A DNA stretch of 64,000 bases from Rhizomys pruinosus (GCA_009823505.1 VZQC01000265.1:1166436-1230435), one strand, 5' to 3'; shown: positions 34,590 through 45,886, counted from the stretch's first letter. Translations and numbers: made by a program. The notes: generated by a model not told the origin, from the letters alone.

Positions 34590-35441
34590 AAATCAGACAG
34601 CAGTTGTGCAGGAAATAAGATCAACAATCTACAAGTGGGACCTCATTAAACTCAAAAGCTTCTGTACATTGAAAGAAACAATCAAAGAAGTGAAGAGAAA
34701 ACCCACAGAGTGGGAGGAAATCTTTACCAATGACACATCCAACAGACGGTTAACTTCCAGATTATATAAATTACTTTATATATAAAAACAACAAAGAAAA
34801 CAAATTACCCAATCAAAAGATGGAGTAAAGAGCTGAATAGAGACTTCACAAATGAAGAAGATGGCTGAGAAACATCTTAAAAGGTGTTCAACATTACTAG
34901 TAATTAAGGAAATGCAAATTAAAACCACTTTAAGATCTCATCTTACCCCAATAAGACTGGTTATAATCAAGAAAAGAAATGATACCAAATGCTGGAGAGG
35001 TTGTGGGGAAAGGGGAACACTATTCACTCTTGGTGGGAATGCAAACTTGTGCAACCCCTATGGAAAGCAGTGTGGAGAACTCTTAAAAGACTCTAAATGA
35101 ACCTCACACTTGACCCAGTCATACCATTCCTGGGTATATACCCAAAAGATTCATCCTATTGCAGAGATACATGCTCAACCATGTTTATTGCAGTTCATTT
35201 CACAATTATGAACAGCTGGAAGCAACCCAACTGTCCCTCAACTGATGAGTGGATAATGAAAAGGTGGTACATCTACACAATGGGGTTCTATGCACCAGTA
35301 AAAAAAGATGACATCGTAAAATTTTCAGGTAAATGCATGGAACTAGAAGCCGTTAAGCTAAGTGAAGTAACAGAGTCCCAGAAAAACTTAATGTATTGTG
35401 TCTCTCATTTGTGGATCCTATCACCAAATCCTTATGTGTAA
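34590..35441 (+). pseudogene. L1 ORF2 3' portion of the interrupted plus-strand L1
   Basis: Continues directly after the insertion (SDSSCAGNKINNLQVGP-type region, then IKRNDTKCWRGCGERGTLFT and GGNANLCNPYGKQCGELLKD). It contains the C-terminal Cys-bearing region. A frame change lies near 35097, where two open pieces overlap. The end is near CVSHLWILSPNPYV. Confidence 0.85.
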
Positions 35442-35516
35442 GTTAACCTGGGTGATTTTTTTTAGTAAAAATAATACCACATTGTCTGATGCTATACTAT
35501 AGATATAGTTTGATGT

Positions 35517-35744
35517 TTATGTTTCTATTTCCCAAGTTCTATGATTTATGAGAAATAATCTTTTCTTTAAAAAGTACATTAAAACATATATCAACTTGCT
35601 ATGTAATTTGGGAATGTAAAGTTATACTTCTTATGTTTCTATTTCCCAAGTTCTATGATTTATGAGAAATAATCTCTTCTTTAAAAAGTACATTAAAACA
35701 TATATCAACTTGCTATGTAATTTGGGAATGTAAAGTTATACTTC
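35517..35744 (+). repeat. 114-bp tandem duplication in an L1 3' UTR
   Basis: Units 35517-35630 and 35631-35744 are identical except for one base (aatcttttcttt versus aatctcttcttt). The identity is much higher than that between this L1's other duplicated parts, suggesting a recent event. Confidence 0.95.
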
Positions 35745-36119
35745 TTTTTGCCTGCATGCAACATTACTGTTAAAATGTGAATTCCAAATATGTTTTGGAA
35801 TTAACCTATAGCTTGTTTTCAGAGTCTATCATTTTGGTATATGTGTTGAGTGTATATATGCATATTTTGGAGTAATATAAAATTAAAGGGAACAACAAGA
35901 AAAGACTCGTTCAAAGAACTGACCAAAACAGTAAACTTCTACATCAAAAAAGTTTAAAAAGATTAAGAAAAAGATGCAAGATAGGACTTAACATGTATGG
36001 CAGAATGCATGTGCTCTGGTTGGGGGGGCATGGATGGAGAAATGATCTAAATTTGATTGGGAAACATAGGAAATTCAGAAAAGCTCAATAAAAATTAAAA
36101 AATAATAAATAGATATAAA

Positions 36120-36203
36120 AACTTGCTTGAAGTTTCCACACTCTTCCATCATTGTCTATAAAGACAGAAAAAAGAAACACTGAATTTGTTGTATTGCCAG
36201 TTC
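36120..36203. repeat. right copy of the L1-flanking ~75-80-bp duplication
   Basis: Follows directly on the A-rich L1 end (taaatagatataaaa) and matches 25215-25293. Differences are scattered substitutions and a shifted purine run. Confidence 0.7.
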
Positions 36204-36596
36204 CTTACCAAAAGTATGTCAATCAATAGTAATGTCCCATCATAATTTATCTCAAATGATTTGAGGGAATAGATCTTTTTTTTAATTAAACATGTTAAAT
36301 CACCTTTTATTTGTATTCAGAAGGGATAAACTGAGTGACTATCTCCCCACACATTATCATGAGTAAGAGATCCTAACAATTTCAAGTTTCAGTGACTTCA
36401 TGTGGTTCTAATTAATATGTTATCCTTTTTGACGATCAAATGTTCTGGTATATTTTCCCTGAAAATATCTTCCATCCAGTAATATGTGCCTTGTAGTGGT
36501 TCCACTATCAGAATCCGAATGAGGGTCGGAAGATACTAATTTAAATATCTGCATAAAGGTCTTGACAGTTGGGCTTTAACAAATGTTTACCGGGGT
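36204..36596. other. unassigned DNA with a diverged paralogue nearby
   Basis: No gene assigned. The stretch 36345-36510 resembles 38745-38900. On the minus strand it ends in AATAAA-like aaataaaa followed by an A run, so a decayed retrocopy is possible. Confidence 0.3.
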
Positions 36597-36820
36597 TAGG
36601 AAGAGATCTCCACTGGAAGGTGCTTACCCCAGAAGCATGGGGACCTGAGTTTGGATCCCTAGTGCTCATGTAAAAAACAGGCAAATGGGTGGATGCCTAG
36701 AATCCCAGTGCTGGGGGTGGGGGGATATAGGCAGGAAGATCCCTCCAGCTCTCTGGCAAACCAGCTTTGCTGAATTGGTGAGTTTCAAGGCCAATGAGAG
36801 AGCCAGTATTAAAAAATAGT
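36597..36820 (+). mobile_element. B4 SINE
   Basis: aagagatctccactggaagg, gagtttggatccctagtgct, then ggatgcctagaatcccagtg and caatgagagagccagtatta: the ID-like head plus B1-like body of B4, diverged. Confidence 0.7.
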
Positions 36821-36825
36821 TGTAA

Positions 36826-37360
36826 GGCAAACTGAGCAATGTTAATGTTATATTCCTCTTTATCTGAAAGCAACCGTGCTTTTATAATATGAATCCCTTA
36901 ATAGGCTCTAGAATTAACCTACCACTTATTTTCAGACTTTGTAATCTTGGTATATGGGTGGAGGGTATGTAGGCATATTTTAGAGTAATAAAAAATTAAA
37001 AGGGAAAAATGTGAATCCTGAAATACAATTTGGAAATAACATATAATTTATTTTCAGATGAAATAATTTTAGTATAGGTGTAACATATATATGCATATGT
37101 TGAAGCAATAAAAATAGGAGGGAACAACAACAAAAGAACTGGGACAAAGAACAGACTGAAATAGTAAAGTTCTCCCAAAAACAATAATCCTCTGCTTTGA
37201 AAAACTTTAAAAAGACTCAGAAAAAAGACACAAGGTAGGTGGAGCAGAATGTATGAACTCAGGTGGGTTGGGGGGCATGGAAAGGGAAATGAGTCTAAAT
37301 TGGACTGGGAAATGATGCATGAAATGCACAAAACTTCAATAAAAATATTTTTAAAAGAAA
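36826..37360 (+). mobile_element. rodent L1 3'-UTR fragments
   Basis: Two 3'-UTR-like blocks. One is 36826-37005 (ggcaaactgagcaatgttaa). The other is 37006-37360, with gagcagaatgtatgaactca beside ggtgggttggggggcatgg and ending cttcaataaaaatattttta. The second block parallels 35760-36110 of the full-length L1. Confidence 0.7.
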
Positions 37361-37524
37361 TACAAGACACTAGCAAAAATAAATAAATAAAGTCAAAAGC
37401 AATTGGAGAAGACACTTGATGTCAGCCACTGGTCTCCACGAGTGCATATATGCATGTACATACACAAACATGAACACACAAAAGTAACTGATTAATTAAT
37501 TAATTAAAATAAAAAGGGATTTCC

Positions 37525-37605
37525 TGTTCTGAAGATATGGCTCAGGCCTGTAATGCTTACCTGGTGTGCGAGAGGCCCTGAGTTCAATCCCCTCTTCTGC
37601 AAAAC
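37525..37605 (+). repeat. ID-like SINE
   Basis: tatggctcaggcctgtaatg, gcttacctggtgtgcgagag, gagttcaatcccctcttctg in ID order. Confidence 0.55.
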
Positions 37606-37882
37606 AAAGCCCTACTTCCTCTTAGCTGTATCATTTCTTTGCCCATGATACATTTTTGAGATATAAGGAAAATGCTGAATGGATGGTTAAATGCATGTAT
37701 ACAGACCACGCCTTAGTTACTGCTGTTTCTCATGATACTTAGTTATTCAAGTGCCAGGTAACCCAGTGCTCCCAGGCTGTGAGCTCCACATCAAGAATCA
37801 TGAGTGAAAACAGACATTGCTCTACCTTCATGAAGCTTACTGTTCAGTAGGCTAATATCAAATGTAAAAACCACATACATAT

Positions 37883-38170
37883 AAAATGTAATAGTAGGGC
37901 TGGAGAGATGGCCTAGCGGTTAAGAGCGCCGACCGCTCTTACAGAGGACCCGGGTTCGATCCCCAGCACCCACATGGCGGCCGAGAGCCGTCTGAAACTC
38001 CAATTCCAGGAGAACTCCAGCTCCAGGGGAATCCGAGACCCTCTTCTGACCTCCACGGCATTGCACGACACGGGTGCACAGACCTTCATGCAGACAGTAC
38101 ATTGATACACATACAGAAATAAATAAAAAAAATAAATAAATAAATAAAAAGAAAAAAAAATGTAATAGTA
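37883..38170 (+). mobile_element. young B3 SINE with 14-bp duplication
   Basis: Body at 37897-38156: gggctggagagatggcctag, cggttaagagcgccgaccgc, gggttcgatccccagcaccc. CpG-rich and close to other young copies. Flanks aaaatgtaatagta at 37883-37896 and 38157-38170, identical. Confidence 0.97.
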
Positions 38171-38263
38171 ATAGGTATAACATCTCTCACTAGGACCACT
38201 ACAATTGGCTCTGAAGAAGTCTCCCTTACAACAGCCTCACCCTTTCCTACCCATTCACTATAT

Positions 38264-38429
38264 AAAAAAAAGTTTGAGCCGGGCGTGGTGGTGCACGCCT
38301 TTAATCCTAGCACTTGGGAGGCAGAGGCAGGCAGATCTTTGTGAGTTCCTGATCTACAGAGTGAGTTCCAGGACAGCTGGGGCTACAGGGAGACCCTGTC
38401 TCAAAAAGACAAAAAAAAAAAAAGTTTGA
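38264..38429 (+). mobile_element. B1 SINE with an internal deletion
   Basis: Body at 38278-38415: gccgggcgtggtggtgcacg head, then tgtgagttcctgatctacag, in which about 13 bases of the usual ttcaaggccagcctggtc are missing. Flanks aaaaaaaagtttga at 38264-38277 and 38416-38429. Confidence 0.95.
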
Positions 38430-39344
38430 AATACACAACAAATTACTCCCATGTCCCTTGACCCCCACCTTTGTTTTGAAGTCTCCTGAGCAAGGAAATG
38501 ATAGCATCTGATTTAAAATCCAAAAAGAATTTTCTGGAAAACAGATTGTAGGTGTCAAGTTCAGAATTAGGGAGATCAGCCAGTAGATACCTGAAATACA
38601 AGGGAAATGTCAGTAGCTGGTATCAGGGCGGAAGTGGTGGACCTGATGGAAAATGAGCACACATGAGGGCAGTCAGCAGACTCATACTCAGCCTGAATCG
38701 TCTTTCATTTGTCTCCAATCTGAAATAACGTGAGAAACGTTCTATACATACACTATCTCAATCATAACAATTTCGACAGATTCGGTGACTTCATATGGTT
38801 CTAATTAATGTTAACCTTTTAAAATCTTTGAATATCCTAATATATACACCCCTAAAAATCTTCCACTTATTAATAAGTAGCTGATAGCAGTTTTCCCTGT
38901 CATAATAGAAAAAAAAAGCAATCAAAGATACCTTCAATGTTAGAGCTTAAGTAACTGAACAAATGAAGTAGCCACTTGCTAACCTGGGAAAACTGGGAGT
39001 TGGGGGAGATTGAATACCTATCATTTCAAAGAATCCACTTTCTGTTTTCTATGTGTAGAGTCAGAAGTATCTATTGAAACATCCGAGTGGGTGTAGAATG
39101 GTGCAAAATGAAGGATACCACTTTCAGGTATGGATAATAATTTGAGAGTTGTTATCATATTAAAGTCATGGGGCAAGATGAGATTACCTAAAAATTAGGG
39201 TAAGACCAGAAAGAAGAGTATCCAGAGACTGGAGTTAAGGACACTACACTGTTTCCAAGATCTGGAAGAATCTGCAAAGGATTCTTGAGGAGAGAAGACT
39301 CAAGATAGACAGCTGTCCCAGAGGCCACTGTGATGCCCTGGATT
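38430..39344. other. no gene recognised
   Basis: Unassigned DNA. The part at 38745-38900 is a diverged paralogue of 36345-36510. Confidence 0.35.
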
Positions 39345-39745
39345 ATTGTTCAGTGAATATTTCCTCCTTTTCCTTTCCCTGGGAGGATGCAGGATGCCTC
39401 CCTGCCCTGCTGGCTATGTGAATTTATTTGGCCAATAGGAATGCTAGTGGACAGTCAAAAAAGCCTCCTCCAGTGTGTTTACATGGTGCGGCTTTACTTT
39501 TACTCCTATACTCCACCACAACAGACATCCCCAGAGCAACTGCAGTTTCTTCCGCCTGAGTTCCAGAACCATCATCCAAGGAGCAGATCTGAACCCAATC
39601 CATTGCCTGGAGTCAGTGCCAGATGAGTCAGCCTGGAGCAGAGCCACCATGGAAGCTCACCTTGCTGGTCTGAAATGCAGCTGGCCTATACCATGAGCCA
39701 AAGATCTGATGCAAGCTACTGAGCCTAAGGAAAGCTTACACCAAC
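39345..39745 (+). repeat. MLT1-like MaLR LTR, old
   Basis: ggccaataggaatgctagtg, agccaccatggaagctcacc and gatgcaagctactgagccta recall the order in MLT1-type LTRs. The termini are not clear. Confidence 0.4.
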
Positions 39746-40064
39746 ACACCAGTAAGGCAATAATAACTAGTGCATACTCCAACTGAAGAAAATCTTACAA
39801 GAAGAAATCAATCAACTGTCAGATGATACTTGACAGGTGGGCTGAAAAGATTGGGAATCGAGCCCAAATATGTCAAGGATAAGAGTATTCTCAGTGGAGT
39901 AGAGGATCTGGATGTCTAACTGGAACAGGGTCAAAAACAGAGGGAGAAAAAGAGGAAAGAACGGTGCCAACAACTTTTCATCAAGTTGTGCTATAAATGA
40001 GAACAAAGAAATGGTGCAGATGCTGAAGAAAAATGTAGAGGTCAAGAAAGACAGTACGTTTTTA

Positions 40065-40190
40065 GCTTTTGGAGACAGGGTCTCCCTGTAGCCCCAGCTA
40101 TCCTGGAACTCACTATATAGACCACGCTGGCCTCAATCTCATCTGCCTCCCGAGTGCTGGGACTAAAGGCATGCACCACCAAACCTGGCT
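40065..40190 (-). mobile_element. B1 SINE, reverse
   Basis: ggagacagggtctccctgta, actatatagaccacgctggc, ccaccaaacctggc; a short internal deletion before 'tctgcctcccgag'. Confidence 0.9.
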
Positions 40191-40740
40191 TACTTTTTCT
40201 TCTAATTAGCAATGTCACAGATCATAATGTTGGAGTTTGGAAACTGATGGTAATAATCCAAAGTTGGAAAAAAATGGTGACACAGAAAGACCTCTGTCTA
40301 TGAATGGGCAACGGGAGAAAGTGCACACTAGTAAATAGACAGCCACGTGCAGTCCCATGAGAGATGATGATGAGCTCAGAAGCAGCTGGGATGACAGATG
40401 CCATGATGGAAGCCTGTGAAGTGAACTATGGGAAGGATCATCTACAGAGCGAGAGGAAGAAGAAGGTGGCACAGGAGGAAAAGACACAAAATGTTTGTCT
40501 AGGACCGCAAGTTACGTGGGGAAATGCGGCAGAACTGCCTACTGCATTTAGCCTCACACACAGATGACATTTAAGTCTTCGAAGTCCATCCAAATGGTGA
40601 ACTACTTATGATGAGACAGCTGAAGCAAAACTTCCCATCCTGTAGCCCCTTGGAACCACCTCAGCTGTTAGAAAGGAGGAAAACCAAGTGGAGATATCTC
40701 CTAGGAAAACAAGCAGGTGTATGGAATATTCCGCATCTAA
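40191..40740. other. no gene or repeat recognised
   Basis: Unassigned. Short open frames on both strands overlap each other and have no family resemblance I know. Confidence 0.35.
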
Positions 40741-41142
40741 TGAAATGACTTTTTTTTGTATTTTTTAGACAGGGTCTCCCTGTAGCTCTGGCTGTCCTGG
40801 AACTCACTCTGTAGACCAGGCTGGCCTTGAACTCACAGAGATCCGCATGCCTCTGCCTCCCAAGTGCTAGGATTAAAGGCGTGCACCACCACGCCTGGCA
40901 TTTATTTATTTCTGTATGTGTATCAATGTACTGTCTGCATGCAAGTTTGTGCACCCGTGTCGTGCAATGCCACGGAGGTCAGAAGAGGGTCTCGGATTCA
41001 CCTGGAACTGGAGTTCTCCTGGAATTGGAGTTTCAGACGGTTCTCAGCCGCCATGTGGGTGCTGGGGATCGAACCCGGGTCCTCTGTAAAAGGGGTCGGC
41101 GCTCTTAACCGCTAGGCCATCTCTCCAGCCCTGAAATGACTT
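40741..41142 (-). mobile_element. B3-B1 composite in one target duplication
   Basis: On the minus strand: young B3 (41131 to about 40902), its A/T tail, then B1 (about 40900 to 40765) and a final A-rich tail. Flanks tgaaatgactt at 40741-40751 and 41132-41142, identical. Same order as the unit at 12671-13115. Confidence 0.93.
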
Positions 41143-41154
41143 CTAAATCTGTCC

Positions 41155-41361
41155 AGGAGCTGGAGAGATAACTCAGTGGTTAAGAGCACTTGCAGAGGTC
41201 CTGGGTTCAGTACCAGCACCCACATGGCAGCTTACAATCATCCATAACTCCAGTTCCAGGGGATCTGATGCCCCCTTGTGACCTCCACAGGCACTGCACC
41301 ATGTGGGTGCTTACATACATACAGGCAATACACTTATAAAATAAAATTAGTAAAATATTTT
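41155..41361 (+). mobile_element. B3 SINE, diverged
   Basis: aggagctggagagataactc, cagtaccagcacccacatgg, ccagttccaggggatctgat; an internal deletion removes the usual ctggctgctct. Confidence 0.88.
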
Positions 41362-41838
41362 AAAATGCCTGCGAAACCAATTGGATATTATGAAAACTAC
41401 TATAGAACTGTGAGCTTGAGAAACGCATAAAATGATGTCTGCCCAGAGCAGAAGGAAGAATCAGCGGAGGAGCAAACGTGAGCTCAGCTTCTGGGGCTGC
41501 ATCACTAAGTATGGCCGCCACTAACCACACTGAGCCACTGAGCTCCTGACATGTGGGATGTGCAAAGTTTTACTGTATTTAATTTCAATTAATTTACATT
41601 TAGGAAGCCATGTAAAATGTCTTTTGTGCAAATATAACTTTACTGTTCAGGGAGGACTACATTTAATTTCAACTGCTGAAAACATCCAAATTGAGATATT
41701 TTTATTAATGTAAACTACACTCTAAATTTTTAAAAATTGACTAAAAAGCAGCCTTAATTATCTCATTCATCACTTTTACATTGACTACTTGCTGAAATTA
41801 TGATGAAGCTTTGGATACATTGAGTTAAAATCTATTAT
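41362..41838. other. no gene or repeat recognised
   Basis: AT-rich unassigned DNA. Confidence 0.4.
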
Positions 41839-42106
41839 GAAAATTGCTTGGGGCTGGAGAGATGGCCTAGCGGTTAAGAGCGCCGACCGCTCTTACAGAG
41901 GACCCGGGTTCGATCCCCAGCACCCACATGGCGGATGAGAACCGTCTGAAGCTCCAATTCCAGGAGAACTCCAGTTCCAGGGGAATCCGACGCCCTCTTC
42001 TGACCTCCGCGGCATTGCACGACACGGGTGCACAGACCTACATGCAGACAGTACACTCATACACAAAGAAAAATAAATTAAAAAAAAAAAAAAAAGAAAA
42101 TTGCTT
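41839..42106 (+). mobile_element. young B3 SINE with 11-bp duplication
   Basis: Body at 41850-42095 with cggttaagagcgccgaccgc and gggttcgatccccagcaccc. Flanks gaaaattgctt at 41839-41849 and 42096-42106, identical. Confidence 0.97.
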
Positions 42107-43373
42107 TTTAAAACATGGCTATCCAAAACTTAAAATTATATATTGGATGGCACTGTTCCAAGGATTTAAAACATCAATAAGATCTGAAAGCAGTGCATGC
42201 AGTTGCCTGTTGTGATGGTGATTCTAAAAGAGAAGCTGTCCTTCAATGTCATGGGAAGAATTATCCATGATGGATGCAGTCCAGGTGCAACATTCCACCC
42301 TTAAATCCATGATCAATAAGAAGGACAACAATGGGTCAGCGGCAGCTGCAGGGTGTTTTGATAACTAAAGGCAACTGGAGTGGCACCTTCAGTTCACTTT
42401 TCTTCTGAATGGGTGAGAAACTTTGCAAGGTAGAGAGGGTGTAGAATTAAACAGACACTGAAGAAGGTTTTAGAGAACTTGAGAAAACATTTTATATTAA
42501 TTGGTACAGCCCATGAGTGACTGTCACATTTTTAATGTTTAAAAGAATCTGACATTAAACTGGCAGCTTAATCTTGTGATTCTAATTTAAAATGTGTGAT
42601 AGAGTTTAAGCATATGATTTATTTAGATTGAAATGCTTAAGAGTATTTGATTATGTCTAGACAATATTAATTTTGTAATGATGGAATAGTCAAAGGAACT
42701 TGAGTTAGTATTTGGAAAGTTTACTTATTTGAGTCATAAATTTGCCCAACAAGCATCTGATCTTTTTAAAGTAAAAAATCAAATATATTAAATACATATC
42801 ATTTAAAGTGTTTAAGTGTTTAAGTTTAATTTCAAAAATGAAATACATAACTTTAGGAATTCAGTTTGTTCAATTTTAATCACAGAGTAGTCAAAGAAAA
42901 AGTGAAAGTAATTTGCTCATATTTGCTAGACACATAACAGAATAGTAAGGTATGTAAGTTTCTATTAAAAATCATTTCACCAACTGTGCCATTATATTGT
43001 AGAATCCCTTAAAAAAATAAAAGAGAAAAAAAATAAAAATAAAAAAATAAAAACATCTTTAAAAAAATAATGTATAGATTCATAAGCACAGTGATAGATG
43101 AAACAGGTTTCTAAAGGAAACAACAGAGAGAAATTCTTTTCCTTCCTGGTATATTTTATGATTAAAAATTTACTTACATAAAAAAATAAAAATCATTTCA
43201 CTAAGGTCATGTTTAATAATAATTATCCCTTCCTTATATTTACTTCTCAATGCCCAAAACTGTTGCTGGAAAAACCTTCATATTCTGTTTGTCTTTCATT
43301 TTCTCATCACACATGATTTTCATGTTTAATAATTTGGAACTTGTAAAATTAAAAATTCTAATTTGGGCCATTT
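42107..43373. other. unassigned AT-rich DNA
   Basis: No gene seen. 42982-43060 has an L1-3'-UTR-like attgtagaatcccttaaaaa followed by an A-rich stretch. Confidence 0.4.
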
Positions 43374-43618
43374 AGGAATTGTTTGTTTGTTTTTTCCCTA
43401 AGTGTAGAATGAATGTACTGTCTGCATGCAGGTCTGTGCACCCGTGTCGTCGTGCAATGCCACGGAGGTCAAAGAGGGTGTTGGATTCCCCTGGAACTGG
43501 ATTTCTCCTGGAATTGGAGTTTCAGCCGCCATGTGGGTGCTGGGGATTGAACCCGGGTCCTCTGCAAGAGCAGTTGGCGCTCTTAACCGCTAGGCCCATT
43601 TCTCCAGCCCAGGAATTG
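43374..43618 (-). mobile_element. young B3 SINE, reverse, 8-bp duplication
   Basis: Reverse B3 (ctgcatgcaggtctgtgcac, ggggattgaacccgggtcct, ctcttaaccgctaggcccat) with a small deletion in the tttcagacggttctcagccg region. Flanks aggaattg at 43374-43381 and 43611-43618. Confidence 0.94.
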
Positions 43619-43811
43619 GTTTTTTTTTAAAGATATCTAAGTTAGACTTAAAGGTCTAAAGAAAACTACATTTTATTCTTATCTGCAATTATTTAAATAT
43701 TGATTTGCCTTTCTAAACATAAAAATTGCCTTTAATAAGTAATAATCGGGTACTTTATGAATATGAATTTAATAACTGAATAAAGTAGACTTATTCTCCC
43801 CATTTCACATT

Positions 43812-44125
43812 ATAATCTTAGTCCATTCAGATTGCTATAACAAGTCCCATAAACTGTGTGGCATCATACATAAGCAACAGAGATTTTCTTCTCATGATTC
43901 TGAAAACCAGAAGTCCAAGGCAGTGGAAGATTCAGTTTCTGGGAAGAACCCACTTCTGGTTCATGGATATCACCATGTGTCTCTGAGTCCAAATGCTCAG
44001 GGGGCTTATGCTAATCACTTCCCAAAAGCTCCACCCCCTAATGCTGTCATCGTCATAGGAGTCAAGATTTGAACCGTATAAAGCCTGAAGAGAGCATGAG
44101 TATTCAGTCCACTGCAGTAAGGAAT
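43812..44125 (-). repeat. MLT1-like MaLR LTR, reverse
   Basis: cttagtccattcagattgct, gaaaaccagaagtccaaggc, cttcccaaaagctccacccc and tattcagtccactgcag are in the reversed order of an old MaLR LTR. Confidence 0.55.
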
Positions 44126-44225
44126 AAAGGCCCTCAAATGTGCTCCCCAGGTCATGATGCCAACAAGATGGCACAGCTGGGGTTCAAACCCAGGCTATCT
44201 TACTCTGTTCTTGAACATGAAAAAG
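44126..44225 (+). repeat. MIR-like segment
   Basis: agatggcacagctggggttc and aaacccaggctatcttactc match the MIR segment that carries a B-box-like motif. Very old. Confidence 0.4.
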
Positions 44226-45331
44226 ACTCCAGGTGACAAAAACAAGTAGATGCTCATTTTAAAAAATGACTTTGAATAGCTTTTTAGGTTGCAACTAAGT
44301 TTCTTGCCCCTCTCCTCCATCATTACAAAGAAAGGTTTCCAGGTATTCTAGGAAATCCCCTTGGTTTGCTGGAATGACCCAAACAAAGACTTTAACCTCA
44401 TCCTTGACCTTGAACATCCAAAGACAAGGAACTCTGTCAATGTAACAAAAAGCACGATGCTCTGGCAATCCTTTGGAGAATTCCAGCCTGGGGTACAAGA
44501 CATTTCTTTTCATCTTGTGACTTCATATAACCCTTTTCCAAACAGATTCCCAAATTCATTGTCCAGGCCTGTCATCAAAGATGTCTTCCCTTGTCAACCT
44601 CCTGAGGACTTGTTGATCTAAGGTGAGTGGGCCTGCTGGTCTAAATCTGCCCCTACTCCGGGCAGTCCTGAACTGTTACCTTTCCAGAACACTCATAACT
44701 TCAAAGTGTCTTCCCTGCAGCAGGAAGGCATTCTTGGTCTGCTGATAATGAACAAAGTAATCAGAGTCAACTTCAGAAGGTGGCTTAGCCACAGACATCA
44801 CGTCTTTACATTTACCAATCCCATGTAATAATGAATAAACTGGTCATGAGCATTCTGTAGTTAAGAAGGCAGGAGTTACCATGAAGATCAAAAGATACAG
44901 CTTGTACAACATACGTATGAGGGCACCTGGCACCAAGTAAGTGGTCAATAAACAAAAGACAGCATAGTACTTATTGTTAAAAGAACCTACAGAACTGTGC
45001 TTAATGATTTGCTTTCACAGACACCTGTCTCTTATTTAATCCTACTTTTCACACAGCTTAAATAAGAAAGAAACTCTGAAATTAGATTGCTTAATCATTC
45101 TATTGAGAACATGTACTTTGGGGTGAGGGAAGCAGACAGGAAATAGGCTAAAACATGAAGAACATTAAAAAGACAAGTGTAAACTATTGTGGAAGATCCA
45201 ATTTCTGTTCTCTTTGACTAGAATAATCAAAAGCATCATCATAATTGCTCACATAAAATTAAGTGACTAGTGTTTGGGGTTTTTTACACATGATCTTTTA
45301 AGACATGAGCCTCATAACCTAAATAAGTTAA
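44226..45331. other. unassigned DNA
   Basis: Open frames on both strands around 44295-44621 overlap and have no known relatives to my knowledge. A MIR-like 3' end lies at 44855-44955 (gcacctggcaccaagtaagt, ggtcaataaacaaa). Confidence 0.35.
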
Positions 45332-45615
45332 GAAAATACAATTGTAGGGACTGGAGAGATAGCCTAGCAGTTAGGAGCACCGACGCTCTTGCAGAGGACC
45401 CAGGTTCCATCCCCAGCACCCACATGGCGGCTAAGAACCGTCTGTAACTCCAATTCCAGGAGAACTCCAGTTCCAGGGGAATCCGAGACCCTCTTCTGAC
45501 CTCCGCGGCATTGCACGACACGGGTGCACAGACCTGCATGCAGACAGTACATTCATACACATACAAAGATGAATAATAATAATAATAATAATAAAATTTA
45601 AAAAAAAAAAAAAAA
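45332..45615 (+). mobile_element. B3 tandem triplet, unit 1
   Basis: Left flank gaaaatacaattgtag at 45332-45347, body from 45348. It has cggctaagaaccgtctgtaa and ccaggagaactccagttcca, then a tail of gatgaataataataata and poly(A). Confidence 0.96.
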
Positions 45616-45853
45616 GAAAATACAATTGTAGGGCTGGAGAGATAGCCTAGCAATTAAGAGCACCGACTGCTCTTGCAGAGGACCCGGGTTCAATCCCCAG
45701 CACCCACATGGCGACTAAGAACTGTCTGTAACTCCAATTCCAGTAGAATTCCAGTTCCAGGGGAATCCGAGACCCTCTTCTGACCTCCGCGGCATTGCAC
45801 GACACGGGTGCACAGACCTGCATGCAGACAGTACATTCATACACATACAAAGA

Positions 45854-45886
<33 letters not shown>

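Larger units (their letters stand above)
25291..36119 (+). mobile_element. full-length rodent L1, inactive, split by a second L1
   Basis: About 6.3 kb without the insert. A 5' UTR (25291 to about 25900) begins near ctcctggaccacagctctgg. ORF1 (about 25900-26850) is broken by stops and a (TA)n tract, with its C-terminal part open at 26463-26846 (KMLVHNKEKILKATREKQVT). ORF2 starts near 26995 with the endonuclease region. The reverse transcriptase region follows at about 28380-29280, including the catalytic-box-like SADDMIVYL near 29085-29115. ORF2 runs to 30038, then resumes at 34590 and ends at about 35441. The 3' UTR and an A-rich end follow (35442-36119). Multiple frame changes and stops exclude activity. 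Confidence 0.92.

Noticed and set aside
41874..42056. A recurring 'peptide' (MYCLHVGLCTRVVQC and relatives) in more than ten places on both strands
   Set aside because: It is the antisense translation of the B3 SINE, repeated because the SINE is repeated. It is not a gene family.
44295..44621. Overlapping open frames on both strands (72 and 86 codons)
   Set aside because: Both strands are open over the same DNA, there is no splice context that I trust and no known relative. Chance is the simplest explanation.
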